From the NCBI GenBank assembly GCA_009760855.2, contig WPIO01000032.1, positions 721,501-781,500 on the forward strand: a stretch of 60,000 nt of DNA. Direction: 5' to 3'. The DNA comes from Cristatella mucedo. Lineage: Eukaryota; Bryozoa; Phylactolaemata; Cristatellidae. Within the stretch, counting starts at the first letter, position 1. Each line of letters opens with the position of its first letter. Shown here one piece after another: positions 35,110 to 46,429 of the stretch. The position numbers and the translations under genes are program-made. Under the pieces are notes generated by a model, which saw only the letters and a list, made by a program, of their open reading frames with translations, made no database searches and was not told where the DNA came from.

Positions 35110-36339
35110 CCCGGCAAAATAAAATCTGAGGTGGGAAGAATTGAAGAAAGTCTGAGTCATCACTGTTATACGTGATTCTGCAACAAGTTGGAGTGCAAGA
35201 GTGGAGGCTGTGAAAGCTATCAATGATGGACTGAACAGCATCTTTTGGAGCATCTTTCTGAAGGCACGTGTGGAGAACTTGAAACAAAGTAAAACTGGCA
35301 GTCTTCTACGTTGTATTTTGAACTTGAACTTCTTGGCACTTTTGCCATTTTGGTACAGCTGCTTAGGGAAGATTGACCGAGTTCAGAAAACTCTGCAGGA
35401 TCCAAAGATGAACTTCAAAGACGCCTCTTGTGACCTCCACTCTCTTGACATTGCGTTTTCAAGACATAGAGAAGACCTGTTTGAAGAACTACACCTAGAT
35501 GCTAAAAGGGGAGTTGCAGTTGAACGAAGAATCTGCCGAAGGACACGGATGCTTCGATAACTCTCTCAAGATTTTGGTCTCTCGGCAGCGGTGGAGATTT
35601 CAAAAATCATGAAGGACAGCATAGGCTATCTCCGACAAGAAACAACTGCTGGGTTTTGCAGGCTCACCGATCTTGATGCCAAATTTGGTTTCTTGTTGGA
35701 AGCTGAGAGGCTTTTAAAGACACTTGACCTGACCAAACTCGCAGCAAAGTCTAGATCATGGAGGCTTCTAATGAGCAGACGTTGATGAAACAGAGCTTTA
35801 CAACGAAATATTTTACTGAAAAATGCTTCATGTCACATGTCACGACTAGGCATTAAATACACCACTAGAACTCGTGTCTTTAATTGTCAGTTATGGAGAA
35901 AATATGCTTCCTATTTTGAGAGTAATCTTGCAAGGTCTTCTTACCGTTGCCGTTTTATTTGCCAGCTGTGAACATTACTTTAGCAAGCTGAAGATAATTC
36001 CGTCCTATTCGAGACCATCCATGGAGTAAGATCGACTCTCCGATTCGGCCTTGTTAAGCATAGAGAAAGACACACTAGGAAATGCTGAGTTTTAAACTGG
36101 AATAGACCAGATTGCCACGTTCAAGGCCTGAAAAATTCACGTAAGCTAAAAGCTGCGATAGCTACCTCATATCTGTAGTAGATTTAATATTTATACTTTT
36201 TTAATTTCCTGACTTGATATGCCTGCTGGCGTGTGTTTTGCATTTCTTTTTGGTGGAGCTATTTTACAGCAATTTTTGATCGGGAGGGCGCCATTCGTAG
36301 CTTTGTCCTCTGGCGCCGAAAGGTCTCACTACGCCTCTG
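35110..36339 (+). mobile_element. hAT transposon remnant, second copy in opposite orientation
   Basis: It reads VEAVKAINDGLNSIFW, KIMKDSIGYLRQETTAGFCR and LTDLDAKFGFLLEAERLLK, near-identical in meaning to the 19698-21050 copy. A damaged CERFFSKLK-like block lies near 35965. The 3' end, ctcactacgcctctg, finishes at 36339, the reverse complement of the other copy's terminus. Confidence 0.7.
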
Positions 36340-36349
36340 CTGGGCAAAT

Positions 36350-37150
36350 ACCTCAATATACTCTAATCCACTGGAAATCATCCTAAAATTTACAAAATGA
36401 AACTGTACATTTCATAAGGCTAAATTCAGTTCAAATTGCAACAACAAAATTTCATTCCATTGTGTATGGGCGTTTTCATGCGGTGCCCTGCAAAAGACTG
36501 CAACAATCCAGTCACATACAACACTCCACTACAATCCACGGCAATCAACCGCAATGTAACTAGAAAGCCTACACTAGAAGCTCTAATTATAGTTGCACAT
36601 TGCTCAACTCTTCAGTTTTTGTATACTCTCACAATGCCGAAACAATTGCCTCGACCATTCTGCAGCACTGCACGGCAACCGACCACAATGGCCGAGCCAA
36701 TACCGAAATCCACAACATTCACCTACAAAATGCCACGCAAAAATTGCTTCCTCAATGCTCCAATTTTGAATGCATATATAAACACTTTGCTTAAACTGCA
36801 ATAACGTCATTTTAATCAATTGCACTCATGCAATCTCGAACAATGCATGGTAACCTACTGCACCGGCTCGGCTCGAAGCAGCGATCCAACACAATCCATG
36901 GCAAATCGACCATAAATTAGCTGAGCAAAGCTCCAACTATTATTGCATTTAACATTCCACTGTGTTAGAATTGAAACTTCAGAATTTCGAAGCTATTTTG
37001 TACGTTAATTGTCAACAATGCACGGCAACTGACAGCCATGGGAGGAACCAGCACCGAAATCCGTGGTAAATCGACGAGAAATCGGCTAAATGAAGCTCGT
37101 ACTCTCTCATTCCATATAACATCTTACTGTTCGCGCACATAATTTCAACT
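36350..37150 (-). repeat. Array of the approximately 175-180 bp repeat (minus orientation)
   Basis: The phrase gcacggcaaccgaccacaatgg and its variants recur at 36669, 36846 and 37020, spacings of 177 and 174. Other unit parts (aatccgtggtaaatcgac, gctaaatgaagctc) follow at matching offsets. Confidence 0.75.
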
Positions 37151-37164
37151 TTTTTGTGCTTTTA

Positions 37165-38220
37165 ATAATAATAATAAATTTGATATAGTGCCTTTGTAGA
37201 ACTCAGTCTCTTACTAGGTACTTTACATTTGCTACAAAAGAATCGTGATCGAATGGTTAGTGGACCAATGAAAACAAGCACAAACTGGTTAGGTGTGCGA
37301 CACGAACAGGGTCAGCATGCAAAATGGTTAGTGGCAGCCCGCACATTGTCAGCGCGTATTAGCATATGATGGATGAAATCACATGGTCTCACTAAATGCT
37401 GTGATAAATAGGAGTGTTTTTAGTTTCTTTTTAAACGTGGTCAAGTCAAGATATTTTGTGACGCAAGTTGGAAGTGAGGTCCAGGCTTGCAAAAGGGAGC
37501 ATACGAACTAAAGTCTCCAAAGCATTCGAGGCTCGAGTACGAGGTATAGTTAAACGATTAGATTCCGAAAAGCGAGTGGTACTATTTTTAGCCTGGTGGG
37601 GTGTAGATTTGACATAGTCTGGAGCCAAAGAATTAAGAGGCATACAAGTTAGTGACAGAACCTTGAAGTCGATGCATTGCTTGACTGGGAGCCAATGCAG
37701 ATCGGCAAAACGTGGTGTGGTGTGGAAACTGCAACGCTCACGATAGGCAAGCCTAGCTGCAGTGTTTTGCACAAGCTGTAAGCACCTTATAGCACAGGCC
37801 GGTGGATCAGCTAGCGGTGAGTAACAGAAGTCGAGACGGGATGTCACAAATGCATGAACCAATTTAGATGTGTAATGACTGTCTAAGCAAGCCCGAATTT
37901 TAGCAACGTTACGTAGCTGAAAGTAGGCAGACTCAATTGTGGAGCTGATGTGTTCGTCCAACTAAAGGTCATTTGGACACCTAGATTTCGTGCAGCTTCA
38001 ACAGGAGACATGCTGGGAGAGCAGATTTTGACCATTAGCCTTTCCAATTTCTGAATCACACTTGGTTTGTCCATGACTAGTAAGTTAGTTTTATCATTAT
38101 TTAATTTAAGAAAATTTGCTGCCATCCATTTGCATATGTCAAAAATACATTCAGCAAGGGAGTTGAGAGAATTCGACGTGCTGGAGGGCTAAGAACAACA
38201 AAAGCAAAGGTACAAATGGC
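37165..38220 (-). mobile_element. L2/CR1-like LINE, 3' half (minus)
   Basis: The tail at 37165-37240 is followed upstream by a 171-codon frame: [40 protein letters not shown] and FADLHWLPVKQCIDFKVLSL. Further up is MAANFLKLNNDKTNLLVMDK at 38125. The copy lacks the N-terminal part. Confidence 0.82.
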
Positions 38221-38284
38221 CCGGGTAAATACGGCAGTTTATTTGGATCCATTGCTAATAACCAGACAGACACTAGGCCATGTG

Positions 38285-39370
38285 TATAATAATAGTAATC
38301 ATAACGCACTTGATAAAGCGCCCTCTGAGAACTTAATATCTTTCTAGGCGCTTTACATTTGCTGCAAAGGGAAGCGCGATTGAATGGTGAGTAATATCAT
38401 GCTTGATAAACAACATGAATAACATGGTTAGGGGTGACATGCACAGGGTAAACATGCAAATGTGGTTAGTGGCAGCATGCACAGTGTCAGCACGTATAAG
38501 CACATCAAGGACGAATCACAGGGACCCACTAAATGCTATCCTAAATAGGTGTGTTTTCAAGTTCTTTTTAAATGTGGTAAAGTCAGGGGTGTTCTGAGGC
38601 AAGTCGGGAGGGAGTTCTAGGCTTTGGGAGCATACGAACTAAATGCACCGTCTCCAAAGGATTAGAGGTTTGTACGAGGTATTGGTAAACTGTTGATTCC
38701 GAAAAGCGGGTGGTACGATGCTTGGTCTGGTTGGGGGAGTAAATCTGAGAGATAGGCTAGAGCCAAAGAATGATTTGACCTATAGGTAGCGACAAAAACT
38801 TGAAGTCGATTGGTTGCTTGACTGGGAGCCAGTGCAGATCGGCGAGAAGTAGTGTGATTTGGCAACTGCAATGCTTACGACAGACAAACCTAGCAGCGGA
38901 GTTTTGCACAAGCTGTAATCGCCTGATTGCACATGCCAGCAAGCAGTTAGTTACAGAAGTCATGACGGGATGTCACAAATGGATGGACCAACTTGGACGT
39001 GGTATCCTTATCTAAACAAGCCCGAATTTTAGCAATAATTTGAAGCTGAAAATAGGCAGCTTTGACCGTGGAGCTGACGTGGTCGTCTAACGAGAGGTCA
39101 CTTTGGAACATGACACTTTGATTTCGAGCTGATTCACCGGGAGAAATGCTGGCAGAGCCAATTTTGAGCGTCAGCCTTTCCCATTTCGGAATCACACCGG
39201 GTTTGCCCATAACTAGTAAGTTAGTTATATCATTGTTTAGTTTTAGAAAATTTGCTGCCATCCATGTGCGGATGTCATCAATACATGCAGTAAGTGAGTT
39301 GAGAGAATTCGAGGTGCTCGAAGGCTGGAAGGGATCGAAGCAAAGGTACAACTGAGTGTCATGCATTGGG
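38285..39370 (-). mobile_element. L2/CR1-like LINE, 3' half (minus)
   Basis: The tail stem-loop is at 38300-38360. It keeps LTACIDDIRTWMAANFLKLN, MFQSDLSLDDHVSSTVKAAY, LVHPFVTSRHDFCNSLLA and [20 protein letters not shown]. Its start (QLYLCFDPFQPSSTSN) lies near 39360, about where the 37165-38220 copy also ends, so both are 5'-truncated at nearly the same point. Confidence 0.82.
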
Positions 39371-39379
39371 TTTATTTTG

Positions 39380-40440
39380 CAAACACATAATCCTTAAAAA
39401 TAATCGTAAACTTACAATCGCGAGCAATGAATGGCAATATACAGCAATGGCCAGGAGAGTCCTGACCAGGGTTAAATCGACGTGAAATCTACTGAATGAA
39501 GCTCTAATCGTCATTGCGCATAACATTTCGCTACGTTTAAAGTGAACCGTGACATTTTCAAGCTTATTTACTGGTTAGCTGTCAGCACCGGTTCGGCAAT
39601 CGTTAACACTGGTCGGAGCCAAAACTACGATATGAGAAATCGACATGGTTGGCAGTGCGAAACTGAAACTCTCATTCCACTGAGCGCGCGCATAATCTTC
39701 ACCCATTGTACGAGTCCAATCTAAGGCAATTCATTGCTTTTGACGGCAATGTCCAGGGAAAAGATGCCAATCCACAATGGTTCCTTACAAACAGACCGAC
39801 AGGTACTGGGAGAAGCTCTAAATTTTTTTTCGTAGTGCAGCGAGCTGTATTAAAAGCGAAACTACATCCTTGAAAGCAATCGCAAACGCACAATCGGGGG
39901 CAATGCACGGCAATCGACGGGAATGTTCCGTCTTATACCTCAATACGTTTATAATTGACTAAAGATTGGCTGTTTAATCTCCAATTATCGTGCTGCACGA
40001 CATGCACTGTGTGCAAACACACTTTAAACTCACGGCGTGCGTTCAGCCTTTCAGGACAAAAAGTGATAATTGACAGCAATGGCTCCAGATATTCTATTAC
40101 AATCTATTACGGTCTGTTATACAGGAAGCTGATAGGAGAAGATCTCACTCGTCTTGCGAATTACAGTGGTCTGAGTTAAAATTCCAGCCACTTACTTTCA
40201 ACCTTTCGCAAACGTACATTCAATAGCAATGCACGGCAATCGATGACAATGGCCTGGGAGAAGGCTGGAATCAATAACGGTCCGTTAAAAATAGATTGAA
40301 ATCTGCTGGGCGACGCTCCACTCCCAGGATGTACTAAACATGTCGCTTTGAAATCTGAGTTCGGCAACGTCAATGTCCGGTTGACGTTAGCCTATTTAGA
40401 GCTGATCGCCGTGGATTGCGGTGGATCGCGGTAATTTTGT
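39380..40440 (-). repeat. Array of the approximately 175-180 bp repeat (minus orientation)
   Basis: Unit phrases include gcacggcaatcgacggg, gcaatgcacggcaatcgatg and aatctactgaatgaagctct, repeated about every 170-190 bases with much divergence. Confidence 0.6.
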
Positions 40441-40479
40441 TTAACCCATTCTTCTAACGCACGCCGACCGGTTAAAAGC

Positions 40480-41230
40480 CCGAGCGATAGATAGCCGCGA
40501 ATAGCCAGCGCCCGGCGTCATGGCGGCTGCGCTCTGCCGAGTACTTTCGTAGGCCGCCGGCGTGACGTCAGCTAACGCGACCTCAGAGGTCTGCTGGTAG
40601 AGCTCGCTTTGCACTGGCGGTGTGGCTCCGAGCCAGTGAGAGGGCGCGTGAGCGAGTGGGCGGGCGAGCGAGCGGGTACGTGCGTGGCGACGTAGGGACG
40701 GGGCCGAAGCGCCGAGCGCGACGCACGTCGCGTCCTCGCCAGTTCAGCTGACGCCGCCAGACGCCCCAGACACGCATCGCGGTCATCGACGGGTCGAGAG
40801 AGAGATAGAGACGACAGACGACAGACTGCAGCTGCATCGCCGCCGCCCGCGACGGCGGCGAGCTCGCTCGAATGTCTGGCCGGAGGACATCGAACGAGGC
40901 GACGGCGGGAGCAGAGTGACGTGGCGACGCTCTCGTCTTCGCGCGCGGCACATCTCGGGTAAGCGGCGGTGCTCGGCTTCGCAGAGCAGCCGAACGCCGC
41001 AAGCAGCGCCGCCGGCTAGGGCGGGAAAGGGGGACGAAAGTACGCCGGGCGCGGGGCGCTAGCTGAAGGGACGATGCCCCGCGTTCGAGTTGCGAGACGC
41101 TCGCTCGCTCGCTCGCTCGCTCGCTGTATCTGATACGCTCGCTCTATCTGCTCTGGCGGACGACGAGCGGCGCTCGGCTGCTTGATGGTCGCCAGCGTCG
41201 ATTGGCTGGCCGCTCTGCCGCAGAGGGAGA
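40480..41230. promoter_or_regulatory. CpG-dense island with GCTC tandem
   Basis: GC-rich, with (GCTC)n at 41098-41126. Likely promoter sequence for an unidentified gene; the exon-like stretch at 41391 lies just downstream on the plus strand. Confidence 0.4.
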
Positions 41231-41304
41231 TGATCGATAGCTTGACCCTGGTTTGGCTCTAGTTTTCCATGTCTGTTTATGACCGGCTTCCTGAATCCTG
41301 CGGC

Positions 41305-41367
41305 GTATGCGAAGTGCCTGGATGGTGATTTAGCTCAATCTCCGGGGGCGTTGTAAAAATGAATTAT
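41305..41367 (+). mobile_element. SINE family 1 tail fragment
   Basis: gaagtgcctggatggtgatt, then a gggggcgttgtaaaaatga end. It is the 3' part only. Confidence 0.5.
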
Positions 41368-41390
41368 AGGAGCAGTTAAAATGATTGGAG

Positions 41391-41571
41391 GGCAGCATCC
41401 GCGAAGGCGGCCGGCTGCCCTACTGGCAGAATGCATTCCTCAACGCGTGCACCTTGGCGAGGAAGTGTCGCATAACCCGCTTGGAGTGGATGCTGCAAGA
41501 CCCGCGCGGCAATCGGTCGGCCAAGCTGGCAGCTGCTGGCGAATTGGGGGGGGGAGGAGGAGGAGAAGGAT
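41391..41571 (+). CDS. Exon-like fragment with a YWQNAFLNA motif
   Basis: A GGGCAG acceptor precedes an open stretch IREGGRLPYWQNAFLNACTL, then ARKCRITRLEWMLQDPRGNR and SAKLAAAGELG, ending at a GTGAGG donor after a poly-Gly run. The piece YWQNAFLNACTLAR faintly recalls FWQDAFLDAVMLER of MADD (DENN-domain) proteins, but the following residues do not. A second small open piece, SAFREVKSQLDRTR, lies at 41597-41638 before another GTGAGA donor, yet the phases do not agree. This could be a real exon of a gene starting in the 40480-41230 island or a decayed duplicate. Confidence 0.25.
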
Positions 41572-41851
41572 GGAGGTGAGGTAATCCATCCTGCCAGCCC
41601 TGCTGCAGTCAGCGTTCCGAGAAGTGAAGAGTCAGCTGGACCGAACTCGGGTGAGATGCTCGCCAGGCGCCATGACAGGGGAAGAGGCTGAGCTTAGAGG
41701 ACCCGGTGGGATCGGGAGGACCTTCAAGAAAAGACGCCTGCACTTCCTGTTGGAGCTTTCTTGGGTCAGGGTTCGGGGTGAGAGCCAGGGCGCCTACGAA
41801 GAAACACTTGTCCGGTAAGAGGCGGCCGCCGCTGCGCGGGCTGCTTCATGC

Positions 41852-41996
41852 TACGCCAGCGGTTAAGGTGCTCGCGCCCCGACCAAGGTCTGGCTGAGGT
41901 CGCGGGCTCGAGCCCCGAGGCATATGTGAAGCGCCTGAATAGTGATCAAGTTCTCTTAGGGCGCTACACAAATGAATTACATATATATGGTATTTA
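41852..41996 (+). mobile_element. SINE family 1
   Basis: agcggttaaggtgctcgcgc, the B box in gcgggctcgagccccg, then gaagcgcctgaatagtgatc and an agggcgctacacaaatgaa end. Confidence 0.75.
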
Positions 41997-41999
41997 GTG

Positions 42000-42910
42000 C
42001 TGTCTCGCCGTGTCGAGCGCTTGGCCATACTGATGCCGGATGATTTTCAAGGCGGCGGGCATAAAGGTGGACCACGGTTGGCTGTTTCTCTGCTCGGACG
42101 GACGCGAACGGACCGCCCCTCGAGTCCAACGGATTCCATCGCTTGAACGCCTCCTGTAAAGTTCAAGGTGCGTCTGCCTCGTGAGAACAAACCCGGCCGT
42201 GCCTTAGGTTAGGGCTGCGACGGCATGGTCTCCCTCTTGCAGCTGGCTCGTCCGGCATCTAATTGCACCGGCTTAGGCCGGGTTTATTCGGCGAGTCTTG
42301 CTTCTTACAAGCATCTGTCTTACTTCGGTCTTTCGTTTGATAGGAAGTTTAGGCAGCCTGTCTTCCTCGAAAGCCTCGTTTAGATGTCGAGTCTTGCTTC
42401 CTAGCTGCTACCTGTCTACTCGAGTCTTCGGTGTATACCTCACGAATACCGTGGGGCATATCCAGATTTAGCTAAGACTAGGCGAAGACTCTGCAGCCAA
42501 ACCGGGGTTCTACTTTTTCAGCCAAGGCTTAGCGAGTGACCAATCATAGACGCCGTTCAGGCCGCGCCCACTGCGTTGCTAAGCCGGTAGTGTACCGGCA
42601 GCGTCGTGCCCCGTCGGTGACTCCGCTCGTGGCAATGTGTGCACAGGCCTGAATTCGCAATGTGCGAAGACCTGGAGCTCCCAGTATATCGACGGCAACA
42701 TAATGCAAGCAGCACTAGCAGCAACACCCAATTGGAAAAGCAAAGCGATAGACTGTGTCCCATAAACAGGGACTCGCCACGAACGAATTGCCGATTCCAC
42801 CGGTCGAGTCGTCAGCCACACCAGCCTAACTCGTAGCAGCTATTGATGGTGTTAGGCAGCCGCTGCTGCTCCATATCCGGTTCACAGGATTGCGGCTTGC
42901 GGTTGGTGCA
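42000..42910. other. No gene recognised
   Basis: Moderately GC-rich, with short frames on both strands. No convincing exon. Confidence 0.35.
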
Positions 42911-42913
42911 CGG

Positions 42914-43085
42914 TGAGCCGTGATGGCACACCAGGTAAGGCGGTTGCTTTCACGACCTCGGTCCCAAGGTCGTGGGTTCGATTCCTGCGGCGGGCGATTC
43001 TTTATCGCCACTGCAAGCGGCGGTGATAGCCGTAAAGGCTCTTCTGTCGCTATACAAAAAGAGGCTGTTCAATCAGCTAGGATTT
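42914..43085 (+). mobile_element. SINE family 2, well preserved
   Basis: Begins gagccgtgatggcacaccag. B box ggttcgattcc at 42975-42985, then atcgccactgcaagcggcgg and a ctgtcgctatacaaa end. Confidence 0.8.
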
Positions 43086-43710
43086 TTTTATGCGGGTAGC
43101 CAGCAGAGGCTTGCATGCTGTGCCCACCGCGAAAATCTTCGATTGCCCATCGACTGGAAGGAGTACGTAATTTCGTCTCGATTACAGGCGGGTATGTAAG
43201 TATACAGAGTGGCCCAGGTGGCTTTGCTTTACCCTTTAGGAGGAATGCAAATGCCTTCCCCCAGCCCCAACCAGTTTTTCCACCACTGGTCGTGACCATA
43301 ACTGTTTAGAAATCCTGCTGGCTGTCCATATTCTTGCATGCCGTCTTCAGCTTATTTCCAAGTCGCCAAGAAAAATCAGGGTCGAGCATCGAATCGAGGA
43401 CTGGTACCAATTCGCGGTGGCATTAAGCAGTGGGCTTAGGCGATCCTACACGAACCTAAAAAGGAGTTCAGTTCTCTTTAGGCGTCATAAAGTGTTTTCT
43501 ACAACTATTTTAGTTGCCAAGAAGCGGTAGCCCGAGTCTTACGTCAACAAGCCTTAGTGTTCAAGTTGAATATTCGATATCTACACTAGTATTCACGCCA
43601 TATAGCCAGAATCGCGGGCGAAGACTCCCATGTGACATCAGAATGGCGTTGGCTAACGGTTAACCCAAGTGAAGATAGCATTTGGGATAGCATAGAGGGG
43701 TTCGCAATTA

Positions 43711-43714
43711 ATGA

Positions 43715-43751
<37 letters not shown>

Positions 43752-44045
43752 GCACTTGATAAAGCGCCCTCAGATAAACTCAATCTCTTCCTAGGCGCTT
43801 TAAATTTGCTACAAAGGGAAACACGGTTGAATGATGAGTAATATCGTGCTTGATAAACAACATGAACAACGTGGTTAGGGGTGACATGCACAGGGTAAGC
43901 ATGCAAATGTGGTTAGTGGCAGCTGCATAGTGTCAACGCGGATAAGCACATGAAGGACGAATCACGGGGACCCACTAAATGCTGTCATAAATAGATGCGT
44001 TTCTAAGTGGTTTTTAAATGTGGTCAAGTCAGGGGATGTTCTGAC
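43711..44045 (-). mobile_element. L2/CR1-like LINE 3' end (minus)
   Basis: An (AAT)n stretch at 43711-43753, then the reverse stem-loop, then the UTR phrases gtgacatgcacagggtaagc and gacccactaaatgctgt shared with the other copies. Confidence 0.78.
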
Positions 44046-44049
44046 GCAA

Positions 44050-44460
44050 CCAAATTACTTGCAGTGGCTGTGTATAGCCCATCGCCCTCTCAACTTGTAT
44101 CAATGTGCAGCCAAAGTTGGCATTGCTGGCATTCCAGCTCTCTCAGCTTGCAACTGGAAGCATCATTCAATTAGCTGGCTGAGCTGACAGCTAGCTATCG
44201 TCAGCCTCAGCCCTACCTCTCCTAGCTTGGAATGCGAATGAGTTTCGTTAATTAGGGCTGGGGAAACTCAGCACACTGGACTGGTGAAAATGGGCCCCCT
44301 CTCAAATTAATGGTGGGCATGCTTTTTTCCAGGTCAAGTCAACACTTGTTTCGCACAAAGAGCGAAAACGCTGAAGGCTGTTCACCTAACCCTGAGGGCT
44401 CAATGTAACACGCGGTGGCGAGCTAGTGGCTGCCCTGGAGAGCTAGTGGCTGCCCTGGCG
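44050..44460. other. No gene; direct repeat just before the HtrL-like pseudogene
   Basis: The phrase gagctagtggctgccctg is repeated in tandem at about 44419 and 44440. Otherwise unremarkable. Confidence 0.5.
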
Positions 44461-44462
44461 TC

Positions 44463-45534
44463 ATGACAGTGGCTGCCACCATACGAGCCATCAGCCGCTG
44501 CCGAACCAAGCGGTGCAGAGTCTTGCTTGCTGCTCTTCTGTCGGTAGCTGGCTTACTAATCCCATTTCCGACCTTCCAATCTGCGGTTTCAGTGTGGTAC
44601 TCTGGGAAGTTGAACCTTTTTCGAAAGCCATCTGTCGCCTGCACAGGTTCCCAATCCTCTGTGAATAACAAAAGCCTCGACGTGACAATAGTTACAGCTT
44701 TCTTCAATATTGGATCTTCTACTGAAGGCGACCGTGGAGCTGTGAGAGGTCCTTCTACCTATGAAAAGTGGATGGCCGCGTATGCTCACATTGAGAACTC
44801 GGTGGTGGCTTATTTTGAGGACGGCGCCATGGCACGGCATTTTACCAAGCATCGACATGGTAAGCCCACGAAAGTCGTCATGGTCGGCCGTACGGAGATG
44901 TGGGCCTTCACTCTGCAGAGTCAAACTCAATCGATATTTTACCAGCCTGGCTATCCATAAAACTATCCCAAGTCCATGAATGCTGCATACGTGTGTGCTA
45001 TGCACGCTAAGTATGAGCTGCTAGCGCGAACTGTCCTAGAAGACCCGTTCAGCACGATCTATTTTGCCTGACTCGACGTGGATCTGTTTCGTGATCTGGC
45101 GAGCAGCAAAAATGTTTCGACCTTTGTCATTAACCCGCCCGAGTGCCACTGCAGCAACAGCCTTCTCCGAGGTTTACGAGATCAGCGATAAATCTGTGGC
45201 AGAGATCATGAGACATGGCCTGGATTGGGTGAGCGGGGCACTCCTGCTTGCCAGATCGGACGTGATGGTCAAGTTCTGCGAAGATTATATGCATCGAGTT
45301 GAGGATTTGCTAGGCCATAGACTAGCCAATCACGACCGGAGCGTCATCTTGTCGCTTCATGCCCCAAGCACTGATTGGACGGCGGCCGTGCCCCTTCAAG
45401 GCTTTTATGGACCCGGCTTCAGCGAATGGTTTTATATCGCTTATCTTCCAAGGCAGGACTCGCTTGACCACGGCTCTCCAGCCAAGGCCAGAAAGCCAGA
45501 CGGCGTCCAATGTTCTTATGGTCTTTATAATTAA
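44463..45534 (+). pseudogene. HtrL/YibB-type glycosyltransferase-like gene, intronless and broken
   Basis: The ATG at 44463 opens a frame with an N-terminal signal-anchor (VLLAALLSVAGLLIP, about residues 20-34), as in type II Golgi enzymes. HtrL_YibB-type blocks follow: DVTIVTAFFNIG, YEKWMAAYAHIENSVVAYFE, MVGRTEMWAF, a PGYP motif and NAAYVCAMHAKYELL. The frame is broken by TAA at 44958-44960, inside PGYP, and again by TGA near 45069, where the family has Trp in YFAWxD. A frameshift between about 45120 and 45180 moves the rest to another frame. That part continues VSGALLLARSDVMVKFCEDY and ANHDRSVILSL and ends at 45534. Two stops plus one shift argue for a pseudogene. The family is thought to be glycosyltransferase-like, but its substrate is unknown. 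No introns are seen, so a retrocopy or an ancestrally intronless gene is possible. Confidence 0.65.
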
Positions 45535-45589
45535 GCTAAGACAACCCTTCGCCATTGAGACTTGTGTTGGATAGCAGCTCAGTTGCAAC

Positions 45590-45645
45590 TTTTTAGACTG
45601 CATAGAAAAAAATTTAGCTCTCTTTAAGTGCTTTATAAGTGTCCG
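45590..45645 (+). mobile_element. LINE/SINE-like 3' tail, diverged
   Basis: gcatagaaaaaaatttagct, then ctctttaagtgctttataag. It has the order and spacing of the conserved tail, without (ATT)n. Confidence 0.4.
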
Positions 45646-45959
45646 ATTATAAGAATTAATAATTATTTGGCGACGGCTGTATCGAGAAACTGAGGGAATC
45701 AAAACAAGGGGAGCCAGTAAAAAGATTGCTATTTAAGGGATCGATATAACGATCGACTTTTCATTAGTTTAACATTCTCTCGCACTAGTTTGCTAGTCGG
45801 ACGGCCGTGCGTTCTAGCTGCCGGCTCCATCCTAAGACAAATCGTTGGTTCAGAAGTCGCTCACTGCAAAAGCACAAGTATAAGCTCTGGTTCAGATGTC
45901 GCTTACGGCAAGATCACTCTCGCAATTAACAAAGCGTGTGAAACTCACAGGGACCAATA

Positions 45960-46260
45960 TTAAGAGAAATTCAGAAGCATAGCTGAGTCAGAAGGGCAGC
46001 TGAGGTTGTGAGTAGCAAGGAAGTAGTTGCTCAGTATGGCAGAACATAATTTACTACAGTCGGCAGATGGAGAATCGATTTTGTTGTTTTGGAATTGTGG
46101 CAGTGAATTCCGCAATCAAGGACCTGCACAATAAAAGCGTCTCGCCAATGGTCTATGAGTGCACGAATGGTAAGTTAATTTGTTGCCTTCAGAGTTTGTA
46201 GAATCCAATGAGACTGAAACTGGTACAGCAGTTCAGGTGAGTGTGAAAGAGCCAAGCCTT
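45960..46260 (-). mobile_element. Second LINE family, 3' fragment (minus)
   Basis: ctgaggttgtgagtagcaag, tggcagtgaattccgcaatc and ctgaaactggtacagcagtt are the reverse of blocks at 19150-19545. Confidence 0.5.
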
Positions 46261-46429
46261 AAGATGGATCCTGTGGGTCTGAGCAGGAATTGGCTCCGAG
46301 TCCATGGATCTAACGGAAGCCTTTGTAGCTCCTTCAGCAAAGGAGACAGTGCTGAACCGGCTCTGCTACAGCCCTGCTTTGCTTTGCATGGCCGCAGCAG
46401 CCGTACAGAACGTATTACCAAGGCACGGT

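Noticed and set aside
38403-38597. Plus-strand frame over a LINE 3' UTR
   Set aside because: It is the antisense of the repeated UTR phrases; similar frames appear opposite the other LINE copies.
45067-45072. In-frame TGA in the HtrL-like gene read as Sec or Trp
   Set aside because: There is also an in-frame TAA upstream and a frameshift downstream. Other genes here use TGA as stop, so decay is the simpler explanation.
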